Shown here in pieces: positions 38,087 to 49,531 of a stretch of 64,000 nucleotides of DNA. The position numbers and the translations under genes are program-made. How positions within the stretch are numbered: position 1 is the first letter of the stretch; each line of letters starts with the position of its first letter. Source of the stretch: Ceratodon purpureus. Taxonomy: Eukaryota; Streptophyta; Bryopsida; Pseudoditrichales; Ditrichaceae. The notes under the pieces are model-generated. The model ran no database searches and was not told the DNA's origin. It worked only from the letters and a program-made list of their open reading frames with translations. The stretch lies in contig CM026426.1 in assembly GCA_014871385.1 (NCBI GenBank), positions 53,401 through 117,400 of the forward strand, in the 5' to 3' direction.

Positions 38087-40359
38087 TAGTCCTCAATTCA
38101 AATGACTTTGGCACCCCGGGTCACCGGATTGGGCACCCCAGGTCACAGGCTCCCGCACCCGAGCTCACTAGCTTCGGCACCCCAGGTCACTGGATTAGGC
38201 ACCCTAAATCACCGGATTGGGCACATGAGCTCACTCGCTCAGGCGCCCCAGGTCCCTGGCTCAAGCACCTCTGGTCAGTGGCTTGGGCACCCCAGGTCAC
38301 CGGCTCGGGCACCCCAGGTCAGTGGCTTGAGAATCCTTGGTTGTTGAATTGAGAATTGAGAATCTGAATTCATAAGAGTCCTCAATTCAAATGATTTTTG
38401 GCACCTGTGGTCACCGGATTGGGCACCCGAGGTCACATGCTCCTGCACCCCAGGTCACTAGGTTGGGCACTGCAGGTCACTGGGCTCGGCACCCTAGGTC
38501 ACCGGCTCGGGCACCCGAGGTCAGTGGCTCGGGCACCCCAGGTCACTGGGCTGGGCACCCCAGGTCACCGGCTCGGGCACCCCAGGTCAGTGGCTTGAGA
38601 ATCCTTGGTTGTTGAATTGAGAATTGAGAATCTGAATTCATAATAGTCGTCAATTCAAATGAGTTTGGCACACCAGCTCACAGGCTCGGGCACCCTAGGT
38701 CACTGAGTTGGGCACCCCAGGTCACTGGCTCCGGCACCCTTGGTCATAGGGTAGGGCACCCCAGGTCACTGGCTCCGGCACCCCAGGTCACTGGTCTAGG
38801 CACCCGAGGTCAGTGACTCTGGCATCCCAGGCCATTCACTTGAGCACCCCAGGACAGTGGCTTGAGAATCCTTAGTTGTTGAATTGAGAATTGAGAATGT
38901 GAATTCATAATTCTGTCAAACCTTGATAAGTGTTAACGGTTGGGAGCATACTTTATGCTATCACTTAGGGAATAGTAACACTTATCTTTTACTTTATAAA
39001 CTTATATTTTACTTTATAGACTTATCTTTTACTTTATATTTTACTTTATCTTTTAATTTATATTTTACTTTATCTTTTACTTTACGAACTTAAAATATAT
39101 GATCTTTTACTCTATGATCTTAATAATGCATGTACCAATCAATTTGTTTCTAAAATGGAAACTATAAACTATTGCTTGACCTCAAAGTTATCTCTCTTCA
39201 AACTATGGTTCTTACAAAAGTCCCTTTTTAGACACTTATCACTCATCGAGGTAAAATTAGGAGCTTAACATTACATAACACTTAACACATAACACTTACT
39301 AGTCTTAATTTTAAAGGAGCAAAAATCTCCATAACACAAATAGAGTTTTAACACTTATCCAAGTAACACTTATAGAGGTTTGACTGTAGTCCCCAATTCA
39401 AATGACTTTGGCACCCCAGGCCACCGGATTGGGCACACCCCAGGTCACCGGATAGGGCACCCCAGGTCACTGCATTGGGCACCCCAGGTCACATGCTCCT
39501 GCACCCCAGGTCATTAGGCTCGGCACCCAGGTCACTGAATTGAGTACCCCAAGTCACTAGCACAAGCACCCCAGATCACTGGCTCAGGCACCCCAGGTCA
39601 CTAGCTCGGGCACCCCAGGTCACTGGGCTGGGCACCTCAGGTCATTGGCTCAGGCACTCCAGGCCAGTGGCTTGAGAATCCTTAGATGTTGAATCGAGAA
39701 TTGAGAATCAGAATTCATAGTGGTCCTCAATTTAAATGACTTTAGCACCCCAGGTCACCGGATTGGGCACCCCACGTCACTGTGGTAGGCACCCCAGGTC
39801 ACCGGCTCGGGCAGCCCAGGTCACAGGGCTAGGCACCCGAGGGCACTCACTCTGTCATCCCAAGCCGTTCACTCCAGCACCCCAGGGCACTGGCTTGAGA
39901 ATCCTTAGTTGTTGAATTGAGAATTGAGAATCTGAATTCATAATAAAGTGTTAACAGTTGGGAGCATACCTTTTGTTATCACTTGGGGAACAGCAACACT
40001 TATCTTTACTTTATGAACTTATGTTTTACTTTATGGACTTATATTTTACTTTATAATTTACTTTATCTTTTACTTTATGAATTTAAAATATACGATCCTT
40101 TACTTTTTGATCTTAATAATGCATGTACCAATCAATTTGTTTCTAAGATGGATACTATAAACTATTGCTTGACCTCAAAGTTATCTCCCTTCAAACTATG
40201 GTTCTTACCTAGGTCCCTTTAAAGAGCACTTATCACTGATCGAGGTAAAATTAGGAGCATAACATTACATAAGTCTTACTAGTCTTAATTTTAAGGGAGC
40301 AAAAATCTCCATAACACATATAGAGTTTTAACACTTATCGAGGTAACACTTATCGAGGT
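38080..40359. repeat. 2,280-bp higher-order repeat, unit 3
   Basis: Virtually identical to units 2 and 4. Confidence 0.9.
38913..39386. mobile_element. pogo-like MITE, type 2, repeat-unit copy
   Basis: 4,560 bp downstream of 34353-34826. Confidence 0.65.
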
Positions 40360-40366
40360 TTGACTC
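39946..40366. mobile_element. pogo-like MITE, type 1 truncated, repeat-unit copy
   Basis: 4,560 bp downstream of 35386-35806. Confidence 0.65.
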
Positions 40367-41752
40367 TAGTCCTCAATTCAAATGACTTTGGCACCCCGGG
40401 TCACCGGATTGGGCACCCCAGGTCACAGGCTCCCGCACCCGAGCTCACTAGCTTCGGCACCCCAGGTCACTGGATTAGGCACCCTAAATCACCGGATTGG
40501 GCACATGAGCTCACTCGCTCAGGCGCCCCAGGTCCCTGGCTCAAGCACCTCTGGTCAGTGGCTTGGGCACCCCAGGTCACCGGCTCGGGCACCCCAGGTC
40601 AGTGGCTTGAGAATCCTTGGTTGTTGAATTGAGAATTGAGAATCTGAATTCATAAGAGTCCTCAATTCAAATGATTTTTGGCACCTGTGGTCACCGGATT
40701 GGGCACCCGAGGTCACATGCTCCTGCACCCCAGGTCACTAGGTTGGGCACTGCAGGTCACTGGGCTCGGCACCCTAGGTCACCGGCTCGGGCACCCGAGG
40801 TCAGTGGCTCGGGCACCCCAGGTCACTGGGCTGGGCACCCCAGGTCACCGGCTCGGGCACCCCAGGTCAGTGGCTTGAGAATCCTTGGTTGTTGAATTGA
40901 GAATTGAGAATCTGAATTCATAATAGTCGTCAATTCAAATGAGTTTGGCACACCAGCTCACAGGCTCGGGCACCCTAGGTCACTGAGTTGGGCACCCCAG
41001 GTCACTGGCTCCGGCACCCTTGGTCATAGGGTAGGGCACCCCAGGTCACTGGCTCCGGCACCCCAGGTCACTGGTCTAGGCACCCGAGGTCAGTGACTCT
41101 GGCATCCCAGGCCATTCACTTGAGCACCCCAGGACAGTGGCTTGAGAATCCTTAGTTGTTGAATTGAGAATTGAGAATGTGAATTCATAATTCTGTCAAA
41201 CCTTGATAAGTGTTAACGGTTGGGAGCATACTTTATGCTATCACTTAGGGAATAGTAACACTTATCTTTTACTTTATAAACTTATATTTTACTTTATAGA
41301 CTTATCTTTTACTTTATATTTTACTTTATCTTTTAATTTATATTTTACTTTATCTTTTACTTTACGAACTTAAAATATATGATCTTTTACTCTATGATCT
41401 TAATAATGCATGTACCAATCAATTTGTTTCTAAAATGGAAACTATAAACTATTGCTTGACCTCAAAGTTATCTCTCTTCAAACTATGGTTCTTACAAAAG
41501 TCCCTTTTTAGACACTTATCACTCATCGAGGTAAAATTAGGAGCTTAACATTACATAACACTTAACACATAACACTTACTAGTCTTAATTTTAAAGGAGC
41601 AAAAATCTCCATAACACAAATAGAGTTTTAACACTTATCCAAGTAACACTTATAGAGGTTTGACTGTAGTCCCCAATTCAAATGACTTTGGCACCCCAGG
41701 CCACCGGATTGGGCACACCCCAGGTCACCGGATAGGGCACCCCAGGTCACTG
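40360..41752. repeat. 2,280-bp higher-order repeat, unit 4 (partial)
   Basis: Identical to unit 3 until about 41752, where it changes into diverged minisatellite (41753-42400). Confidence 0.88.
41193..41666. mobile_element. pogo-like MITE, type 2, last repeat-unit copy
   Basis: 6,840 bp downstream of 34353-34826. It lies just before the higher-order periodicity ends. Confidence 0.65.
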
Positions 41753-42404
41753 GCTCCGGCACCCCAGGTCACTAGCTCCGGCACCCAGGTCGCCGGATCG
41801 GGCATCCCAGGTTACTGGATTAGGCACCCTAAATCACTGAATTGGGCACATGCGGTCACTCGCTCAGGCGCCCCAGGTCCCTGACTCAAGCACCCTTCGT
41901 CACTGGCTCAGGCACCCGAGGTCACTGGCTTGAGAATCCTTAGTTGTTGAATTGACAATTGAGAATCTGAATTTAAAATAGTTCTCAATTCAAATGACTT
42001 TGGCACCGGAGGTCACCGGATTGGGCACCCAAGGTCGCTCGCTTGAGAATCCTTAGTTGTTGAATTGAGAATTGAGTATCTGAATTCATAATAGTTCTCA
42101 ATTCAAATGACTTTGGCACCCCAGGTCACCGGATTGGGCACCCAAGGTCACAGACCTTGGCACCCCAGGTCACTAGCTTCGGCACCCCAGGTCACTGGAT
42201 TGGGCACCCCAGGTCACTTCCTCAGGCACCGCAGATCACTTGGCTGGGCGCCCCATGTCACTAGCTCGGGCACCCAAGGTCACTGGGCTCGGCACCCCAG
42301 GTCACTAGCTCGGGCACCCAAGGGCAGTGGCTTGAGAATCCTTAGTTGTTGAATTGAGAATTGAGAATCTGATTTTATAATAGTCCTCGATTCAAATGAC
42401 TGGG

Positions 42405-42549
42405 GGTTTAGGCCCTCAAATGACTGGGATGTTTCACATAGTATAATCAAAATGAATGCATTATTTATCACGAGTTTGTCTCTTTCTTATATGGTATTCT
42501 TAGATATGTTAGATATATTAAATTTGCCCAAGTTCAATCCCAAACGATT
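42405..42549. repeat. unique tail shared with the 16-kb island
   Basis: GGGTTTAGGCCCTCAAATGA through CAATCCCAAACGATT is about 145 bp long. It is closely similar to 16145-16303 and sits at the same relative position at the right end of the minisatellite. Confidence 0.8.
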
Positions 42550-44981
42550 GAATTTGGAAACTACAGTTTGTGACAAGTTGAAATAGCTTCATTGGAGATT
42601 TGGACCAACAAGAAGTGCCAATCTTGCACCGGAAAAAAAAAAAAAAAAACCGTCCTCTATCTCATCATATTGAAATTGTTAAGCAGGCTTCCTTAATCTA
42701 TGTGTAATAGGTTACAACACAGGAGCCCTCATAATACGTACCATACAGTACTGAGACAAATTCTGGTTATTGTGGCGATACAAATTTGTTTGAAATCCTT
42801 CTTTCTATTGATATCAATAACAACCTATCTTGCATACATCTCAAGGGCATATGTTTCGTGGACTTATATATAAAGGCAGCACCGGTTAAGGTTGGAATGC
42901 CATGACCAGTTACCGCCCACAAATCGTGCAGTAGATTCATAGTGGAACTGCAACAGGGCGGATTGAAGAACGGTGAATTTCTGCATGAGGATTCAGAACT
43001 TGCTATTCTTTTGGGACAAGATGCCAAAAAACACATTTCTTTGCCACATAAAAGATAGAGAATGACGATTTTTCGCAATTGTGTGAACTCATCTGTCTTT
43101 CACAGATTTTTCCTACACGGGACCAATATCTAGGACCAATATCTAGGACAGAAGTCTGTATTAAAACAAATTGGTATAGAGGCAGCGTGGGTGTTCCTTG
43201 AGAGACCTTTGATCCTTCCAAATACCAAAATCCTGAGCTTAGTCGAGTACTTCTACTGTTACCTGAAAGATATTTTGTAGCCCTGGAACTACTCACCATT
43301 TAATAATGTACCACGCAGGCTCTAAACATTGAAAGGAATGCGAGGCACAGAGTACTTACCCAGGGGCTGATAACCCAGCGGCTGACTCCATGACAGGCAT
43401 GAACTACAGCCATTTCTGAAAGCTGCCGCAACATCCTGCATCAATAGAGGCCTATCGGGTTTAGTTCAACAACTCCAAACTTTGAACTCATTTGAGCTAA
43501 ATTCGCTATCAGGAAGATGTGGTGGAGAAACCCAGGCTTCGTGCCAATGAAGGTGCTTAATCCACACCAGAAGCCGCTATGCAGGCCTAATAGTCCTTCA
43601 CTGTATATTAGGGCATTTCCTTCAAATCACAAAGCAGCTCAAGAACGAGCCTTGCTTGAAATTGCACCTGTTGATCAATTTGTCTCATCAACTTCTTCTA
43701 CAACATGTGGACACTATTAATCACTACGTACCGAACAAAAGAGTGTTGACTATGAGGATTATAAGAAGAATAGAAATGATGTGATAAGTATTTGTTTTCA
43801 AATTTGGTTTCTTATGACAACGGAGCTGATAAATAGCAGATTCCAAACACTCCGGAGATGAAGTACATACGAACCTCAATATGAAAATCTAAAAAAAAAA
43901 AAACAGGTCAGCGACGGCTTGAATGGGATATTAGTTATCACTCTGCTGCAGCACGACAGAATTCCCGAACTTGCTCAACTGGATTAGAAGACTACCAGCT
44001 TCTACACTGTGCGCTCGAATAACCTCACAACCGATAAAAAAAGCAATTCGAAGTTCAAATCGCTAAATCAAAACTAGACTACAGCACAATGTGCAAAAGA
44101 GGACCTGCGTCAGTTCCTGAACCCTGTCTCAAAAAACTCCTCCTAGCCTCGTCACAGCAAAACAGTGTTATCTGGCCATCACGTCACGCCACACCTACTC
44201 AAACTCCTAGTTCGTACTATCCACGACGCTTGGAATCAATACCTTCCAAGTCGAAAGCTACATTGGCTGATGCCAACATAAACGTATCTATAATTGCACT
44301 CTCAGATAGACCTAACTTAGGTTTACATCCACCTAACTGTAAGCTCAGTTCTGGTTCCTAGGAGATTCCTAATTAACCAGCTCTCATCAAAGGTGATTAA
44401 GGCGTCGCTGTTTTTGGAATGACAGAATCGAAAGGGTTTTACCCTCATTCAGTGCCGTAGGTAGACTCTTATACCAAACCTTCGCTATTTGACTGAGCAT
44501 GGCCCACTTTCATTGTTCACGAAGGGATGTGAGATGATCATCCGACTCTATCTGTGGGTTCTGCGGTAACCGCATTTTGCCCTTACTTACCTCAGGCTCT
44601 CTTATACCCGGATTTCGCAGTCTCCGGTTATCATCTTCCTCGTTGACGCCAGTTCCACGAAGTTTGCTGTTTCTTATTGGTTTGGCTACATCGTCTTCGA
44701 AGTTTCAGATTTTCAATTTACAAACACGCCAACACGTCGCACAATTGATCTTGACAATTACAAACCGGTATTACATATTGTGAGTTTTTCTTGTACCGAA
44801 CTAACGTTTGAACTGTTAGAGCACCCGAAATGATCAAGATATAATCAGAGTAAGTCAAGATCAAAGGTCTGCGATGGAAATTTTCTCAGAATAAACGTGG
44901 TTGTTCAATGTAAGTCTTGACGACTATTATATGTACAGAACATCCCAAAGCCATCAGCCAAATCTGTATACTGAAATGCCA
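42550..44981. other. no confidently supported gene
   Basis: A poly-A tract lies at about 42632-42648. Minus-strand frames at 42767-43299 and plus-strand frames at 43517-43720 and 44089-44361 have no recognised motif. Captured exons may be present but cannot be supported. Confidence 0.35.
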
Positions 44982-46704
44982 CTATGCTGTAAGGTGCGTT
45001 ATGAACACATCTACGGCATGGAATTCGTCCATCTCGGAGTCAATATTCTCACACTTCTTGCGGTGTAGCGCCTCTGCGGCCTCTAGTTCCTTCGACACCT
45101 TCAAGACCACCATGCCCTGGTTCTTCAATTGGAATTCGCAAGTGGCGACGCATTTGCGTGCTATCTGCACACTCTTGTAGCACGAGTTCGTGAGTGCCTC
45201 ACACATCTTGAGCATGGTCTTCTTTTCGGCAATCTGCTCCGGGGTTGGTGCATGGTCTGCATCCTCTCGATCAAATGCAGCCATCACTGCCCTAGATTGT
45301 TCGTATCCCTCTACAGCCCGATCATAAGAATCCTTCTTCTCCGCGAGTTCTTCATTCAAATGCTTGAAGTGATCTCTGGCCTCCTCCACGCTCAGTGAGA
45401 GGTTTGCCACTGGTCCAAACGCCGCGTGCCTATCTCCTCGTAGACGCATTTTCTCTGCATCGACCAGATTTAACATACCCCCACGTAGGCGGAAAAGGCC
45501 AGACAGTACTGCGGAATCTAGTTCGAGCAACTCGGAACCACACATGCGAGCTCCACTCCCAGGTGTCGCAAGAGCAGGGGACCAGAAATTTGGTTCCATC
45601 TTCGCTGGAACGGCGGTGGAAGACGCTGGTGCCAGCGGGTTCAACGGAGTGCTCGGGATTATGCCGGATGATCCGTTCTCTTTTTCACGTGAACGAACTT
45701 GCTCCTGCACAACCACGACGGGCCCATGAAATATACTACTAGGTCATTACGCCATAACCAGAGATTGCCACGGTCCCTGCGAACAAAATGTCGCTAAAAA
45801 TTGAAGACGACTGCAACGACGTAATTGTACAACGAAATCCACCTCTACTGTACCTCTTGCATGTAATTAGAAATCCGCACGACGAATTCACAAAATGTCC
45901 GCGGAGGAAGCAATAGAACAGAACAATCTAAGTCAAGTTCAAATACGATGCACAAAATTACATAATCACGAAATTCCGATACTTAGCTTACAAAAAAAAA
46001 AAAAAATGGGGAAGTACGTAAGGCAACCGGCATGCAATGTCCGAGGCCACCAAAAATGCGTTGGTCGGATAAATTCTTAGGAATCGGCAATGACTTCCAT
46101 TCTAGCAAGAACTTACAAAACTACCGCCCGAAAGGTCCAGAACATTTCACGAAACAACACTTATGAAATTGGGACTGAATGGGATACAAGTAAATCCACG
46201 ATGGTGTTCTTTTCATTAACATCAGGAATTGAAACAGGAAAGTGGGAAACGCACCTGGAAATTAGGGAGTGGGATCACCTTCTTCAGTGGCGGGAGGGGT
46301 GCAGTTAGCTCGGCATACTCGGGAAGAAGACGGGGTGCAGAGGAATGGCGCCACTGGTGAGGGTGAGTTACTTTAACGGCAAACTCGGCCCAGTTCACGT
46401 CCTGATCCATGGCCTCGGCAACAAGTCCGCGCGCGAAGTGGAACGGTAGAAGCGAGTTCTGTGGCCACTTCTGCTGGAGGACCCTCGAGTACAATTCACG
46501 AACATATTCTTCAAACTCCCAGCTTCCATGATTGTGGAAGGTAAAACCAGAGGATGTCTTCGGACCCCAATACATCGCCATGATTTCTCGCGATGGCATG
46601 AGTTCGTTGGGGGTCACCATGGGTACAATGCCATTGCCCGGCAGTTGCATGTATACACGGAACCATGCGAAGGAGCACGGCTGGCGCGGAACCACTGTAG
46701 GCAT
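44982..46704 (-). CDS. X3: divergent X-family gene with a coiled-coil 3' exon (model tentative)
   Basis: Exon 46704-46255 (ATG at 46704, donor TTCCAG|gtgcgt) encodes about 150 residues. These include GNGIVPMVTPNELMPSREI, YWGPKTSSGF, then a helix and FHFARGLVAEAMDQDVNWAE. The latter lines up with X1/X2 AFARGLLAEKLG-AVDWASFA, including the WGP-K motif and its spacing. A second exon, 45704-44982 (acceptor TTGTGCAG), is phase-compatible. It encodes about 240 residues, with a disordered start (GIIPSTPLNPLAPASS) and a long charged helical part (ELAEKKDSYDRAVEGYEQSR; KVSKELEAAEALHRKKCE). Joining these two exons is an inference; they could be two genes. No catalytic motif is seen. The coiled-coil part is related to X4 at 12517-12810. 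Confidence 0.5.
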
Positions 46705-48502
46705 CGTGAAGTACGCTAAAGGAACAGAAATGCAAGAGCAGAGTGCCAAGGGAGGAGAAATGAAGAAGAGCAGAGAAGAAAGTGAAATGGAGGGCGCTCA
46801 CGAGAGAACTGGACCTCAATAACCAGATTGTGGAAGATGAACACCAATGCTGGAAGGGGGGGATATCATAGCCGCCGCCAATGGTACATGAGAAATCTCT
46901 CTGCCAGATTTGAAGACATCATGAGTCGAAAAATGGGAGCCTAGGGGTCGCATCAACTGCGGTTTACAGCAAACAACAGGAACTGGAGAATCAGTTTTGG
47001 GTCTAGGGCTATCGTGTCTAGGACATCGCGTGTCCAATCTTGATGATTGCATTGACAGGTGACGAACTGAGATAATGGTTCTGGACTGCGCAGAAGAGAA
47101 GGAGTGAGGTATCGCGAGGGATCATGGGGCCACGAAGCCTGTCAAGTAAGAAGTCGAGGTCAGTCTTCCATGCAAGTCACGTAAAATCACGGAATTAGGG
47201 TGCTCAGTACCAGGTATTAGGTCATGAATCCTAGATAAAATAAAAAATGAAATTGAATGTAATCTGACTAATTCAATGAATGGATTATGACCGCGGAAAG
47301 CAAACAAGGGAGATACTCTGCAATAACATGTAATACAATGAGGATAGAATTAAACGAACCTCATGCGCGGCTATCTATGTAGCAATATCATGAAGTGGTC
47401 GCTCACTAAATGCCGGCAGATGTTGAAATCTGCAGACGAGCCGAGCACGCTACGTCCTTAGTCCCTCCAAAAACGATTATACTTAAATTACCGAGTTGTA
47501 AAAGAAACTGTCGATTCAATGTTAGCACCCCGTTGCATAAAATTGAATTGTGGTGGTATAACGGTGTTGCTCACCTTTATTCATTTGTTAACCAATGTCG
47601 GCAATTCACAAATCCCCTTCCGGGTAATACATCTACAATCGACTTCAGACCTCTTCCGCGACAAACTGAACTGGACGGGAAAAAACAACCGCTCACCTTC
47701 ATGAGGAACAAGCGCGTCACTCATTATCTGAAGTCATTAAGAGAGAAGGAAGGGACGTTCGGGGGTCTAGCAGACTAAGAGAATTGATGTAGCCCACTTA
47801 CAGATTAGGGTTTAGGGTTTTGTAGTTGATGATGATTTTGATCTTCCTGGGCTGGGCTGTGACTGGTAGGGTCCATTAGAATGTCAATTCCGTTCTCACA
47901 ATGGCATATGAAGAGTGCTCAGGACCAGGGGACCGGAGTCACTGTCGGCGGTAATAATCACAGAGTCCCCAAAGTTGTGCATACTGCATGTGCATGGGGA
48001 TGTTTAATGTGCATGGCTGATTTGAAAGGTGGTGGGAGCTTATCCGGACCCGAATACGCCAGCCGGATATCATGGTCGGGTAGATAGACCCGGAACTAAT
48101 ACCCAGACTAAAACCGTGTCCTCCAGGTATCTCGCAGCATTTCAGGATATCATCCCGGGTATGTGGCGGCCGTCGCCCACGGCTGTCTGTCCTGTGCTGT
48201 TCATAATATCAACACTCTCAATTCGGGAATGTATGTAGGGGAGAGACGGCACCGTAAGGCTTCGGGGGAGGAGAAATTTTTTCTGTATCGTCAACCGCCT
48301 TTATCGACCCGGCTATGTCCGCCTTCGAAAAGTCCCTGCCAAGTAGACGAGGAGGAAATTTAGGTTTAGGATCACAAAACTTACTATGGCAGTGTACATG
48401 TGGAAGCATGCATTTTACGATACATTGTTCTTCTGATAACATAATCAGAAAAGTCAATGCAGACACAGTCAGCCGACAGCATACTATCAAATGGCAACCT
48501 AC
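46705..48502. other. mixed sequence with a telomere-like motif and a duplicated intron piece
   Basis: No gene is supported. About 60 bp at 47638-47698 (GACTTCAGACCTCTTCCGCG and following) repeat 51080-51140, the intron side of an NSE4-like exon. A TTAGGGTTTAGGGTTTTG motif lies at about 47803-47822. Sequence downstream of the EBP1 fragment (48200-48400, minus strand) does not continue EBP1. Confidence 0.4.
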
Positions 48503-49531
48503 CAGGCTTCTCATGAAGAACAGGGTACGGTTGAAGCAGCTCATGGTTTACACAGTCCATAAGTCCAATGCGTGTCCGATTCTCCTCCAAACCTCTGAGC
48601 AATTCAGCCACCATACACGACTCCTTACAGATCCGAAATGTAATGATAATTGATAGAGGAATTCAATAAAGAAAAAAGCGTCATTAAGAAAACCAGCAGA
48701 TGAAAAACAGTTGTACATCGCAGTGAAGGGCATATTTGGGAACCTTGTGTTGATTTCGCTAAAGATGAATCTAGATGCTTTCATCTTAAGATGGTAATTT
48801 TTGTCCACAGCTCTCTCGTAAACAGTGGTCTGCTTCTCATCCAGCAACCTTGGCTGCACCAAGCACGGAATAAATATGAATGCCTAAGACTTGATGTAAG
48901 AAGACTACAGGCTACCATGTCAATGCCTGAAACTCAAAGCAAGCTCAGGATAAAATAACCACCCCATTTCTTCACCTGCAAAAGGTCAAAAGCATGGACA
49001 CATCTATTTCAAGGGCTATAGGTATAGGAAACTCGCATCGCATAAAAATATCTTTCATGGTGTAGTGGAATTTGGAGACCGCTTTCAGGGAACATAGATG
49101 GAAAACACCATCTGAGTATGCAAGTTGTACTATGACAGCACAGTATTTCTTTAGGACCACCGTAAAAGGGCGCCGCTAGGAGAACCCGTGCAGTATACCA
49201 GAACTACTGAAGCACCACAATGTGGAACAGACCCTGCCCTTTCTAAACGGTGATCCAGAATCACTCTTAAACAAGATACTCGGTGAAAAGGATCAACAAA
49301 CAAATTGTGCAAGAATACAGCAGTGAACGGATACTGAGGTAAAAATAACATACTTTACCATTGCCCGTGCTGGTCACGATGTCGATTGCGTACACTTCAT
49401 TCTTCTCAAACTCAGCGTCGTCCACAGTGACGGGTCTCCGGATTGTTCACGCTCATAATTACCTTGTTCGCATCGATCACAAACTGCTTCATTTGATGAC
49501 TCAAAACACCGTCAGCGATTTCACAATCAAA
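48503..49531 (-). pseudogene. EBP1: EBP1 / PA2G4 (ErbB3-binding protein) pseudogene fragment, three exons
   Basis: Three minus-strand blocks match the C-terminal half of plant EBP1, a catalytically dead methionine-aminopeptidase fold that acts in growth control and ribosome biogenesis. Block 49531-49359 encodes ADGVLSHQMKQFVIDANK, SVNNPETR and then, after a frameshift, VDDAEFEKNEVYAIDIVTST. Block 48853-48716 encodes LLDEKQTTVYERAVDKNYH and KASRFIFSEINTRFPNMPFT. Block 48594-48503 encodes RIGLMDCVNHELLQPYPVLH. A 4-nt insertion at about 49437 (CACT between the NPETR and VDDAEF codons) breaks the frame, the middle block lacks a proper donor, and the phase between the first two blocks fails. The N-terminal half and the C-terminal lysine-rich tail are absent. 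Confidence 0.8.

Larger units (their letters stand above)
32101..42400. repeat. 22-bp minisatellite array (core GGCACCCCAGGTCACTGG)
   Basis: Hundreds of imperfect 22-bp units in one orientation are grouped into cassettes. Between cassettes is a conserved module, GAATCCTTAGTTGTTGAATT followed by GAGAATTGAG and ending CTCAATTCAAATGAC. TTGAATTGAG and CTCAATTCAA are inverse complements, so each module can form a 10-bp stem. From 33520 the array is a 2,280-bp higher-order repeat. Because 22 is not a multiple of three, all three plus frames encode the same kind of 22-residue repeat, so the predicted frames here are by-products, not genes. Confidence 0.95.

Noticed and set aside
32215..42352. Many plus-strand frames of 60-108 codons with periodic GTPGH/HPRS/APQVTG peptides
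   Set aside because: They are the three-frame translation of the 22-bp minisatellite. All three frames are equally open, and there is no codon bias or stop conservation.
32101..42400. Regular repeat-and-spacer appearance like a CRISPR array
   Set aside because: The units are contiguous imperfect 22-mers without unique spacers, the genome is eukaryotic and no cas genes are present.
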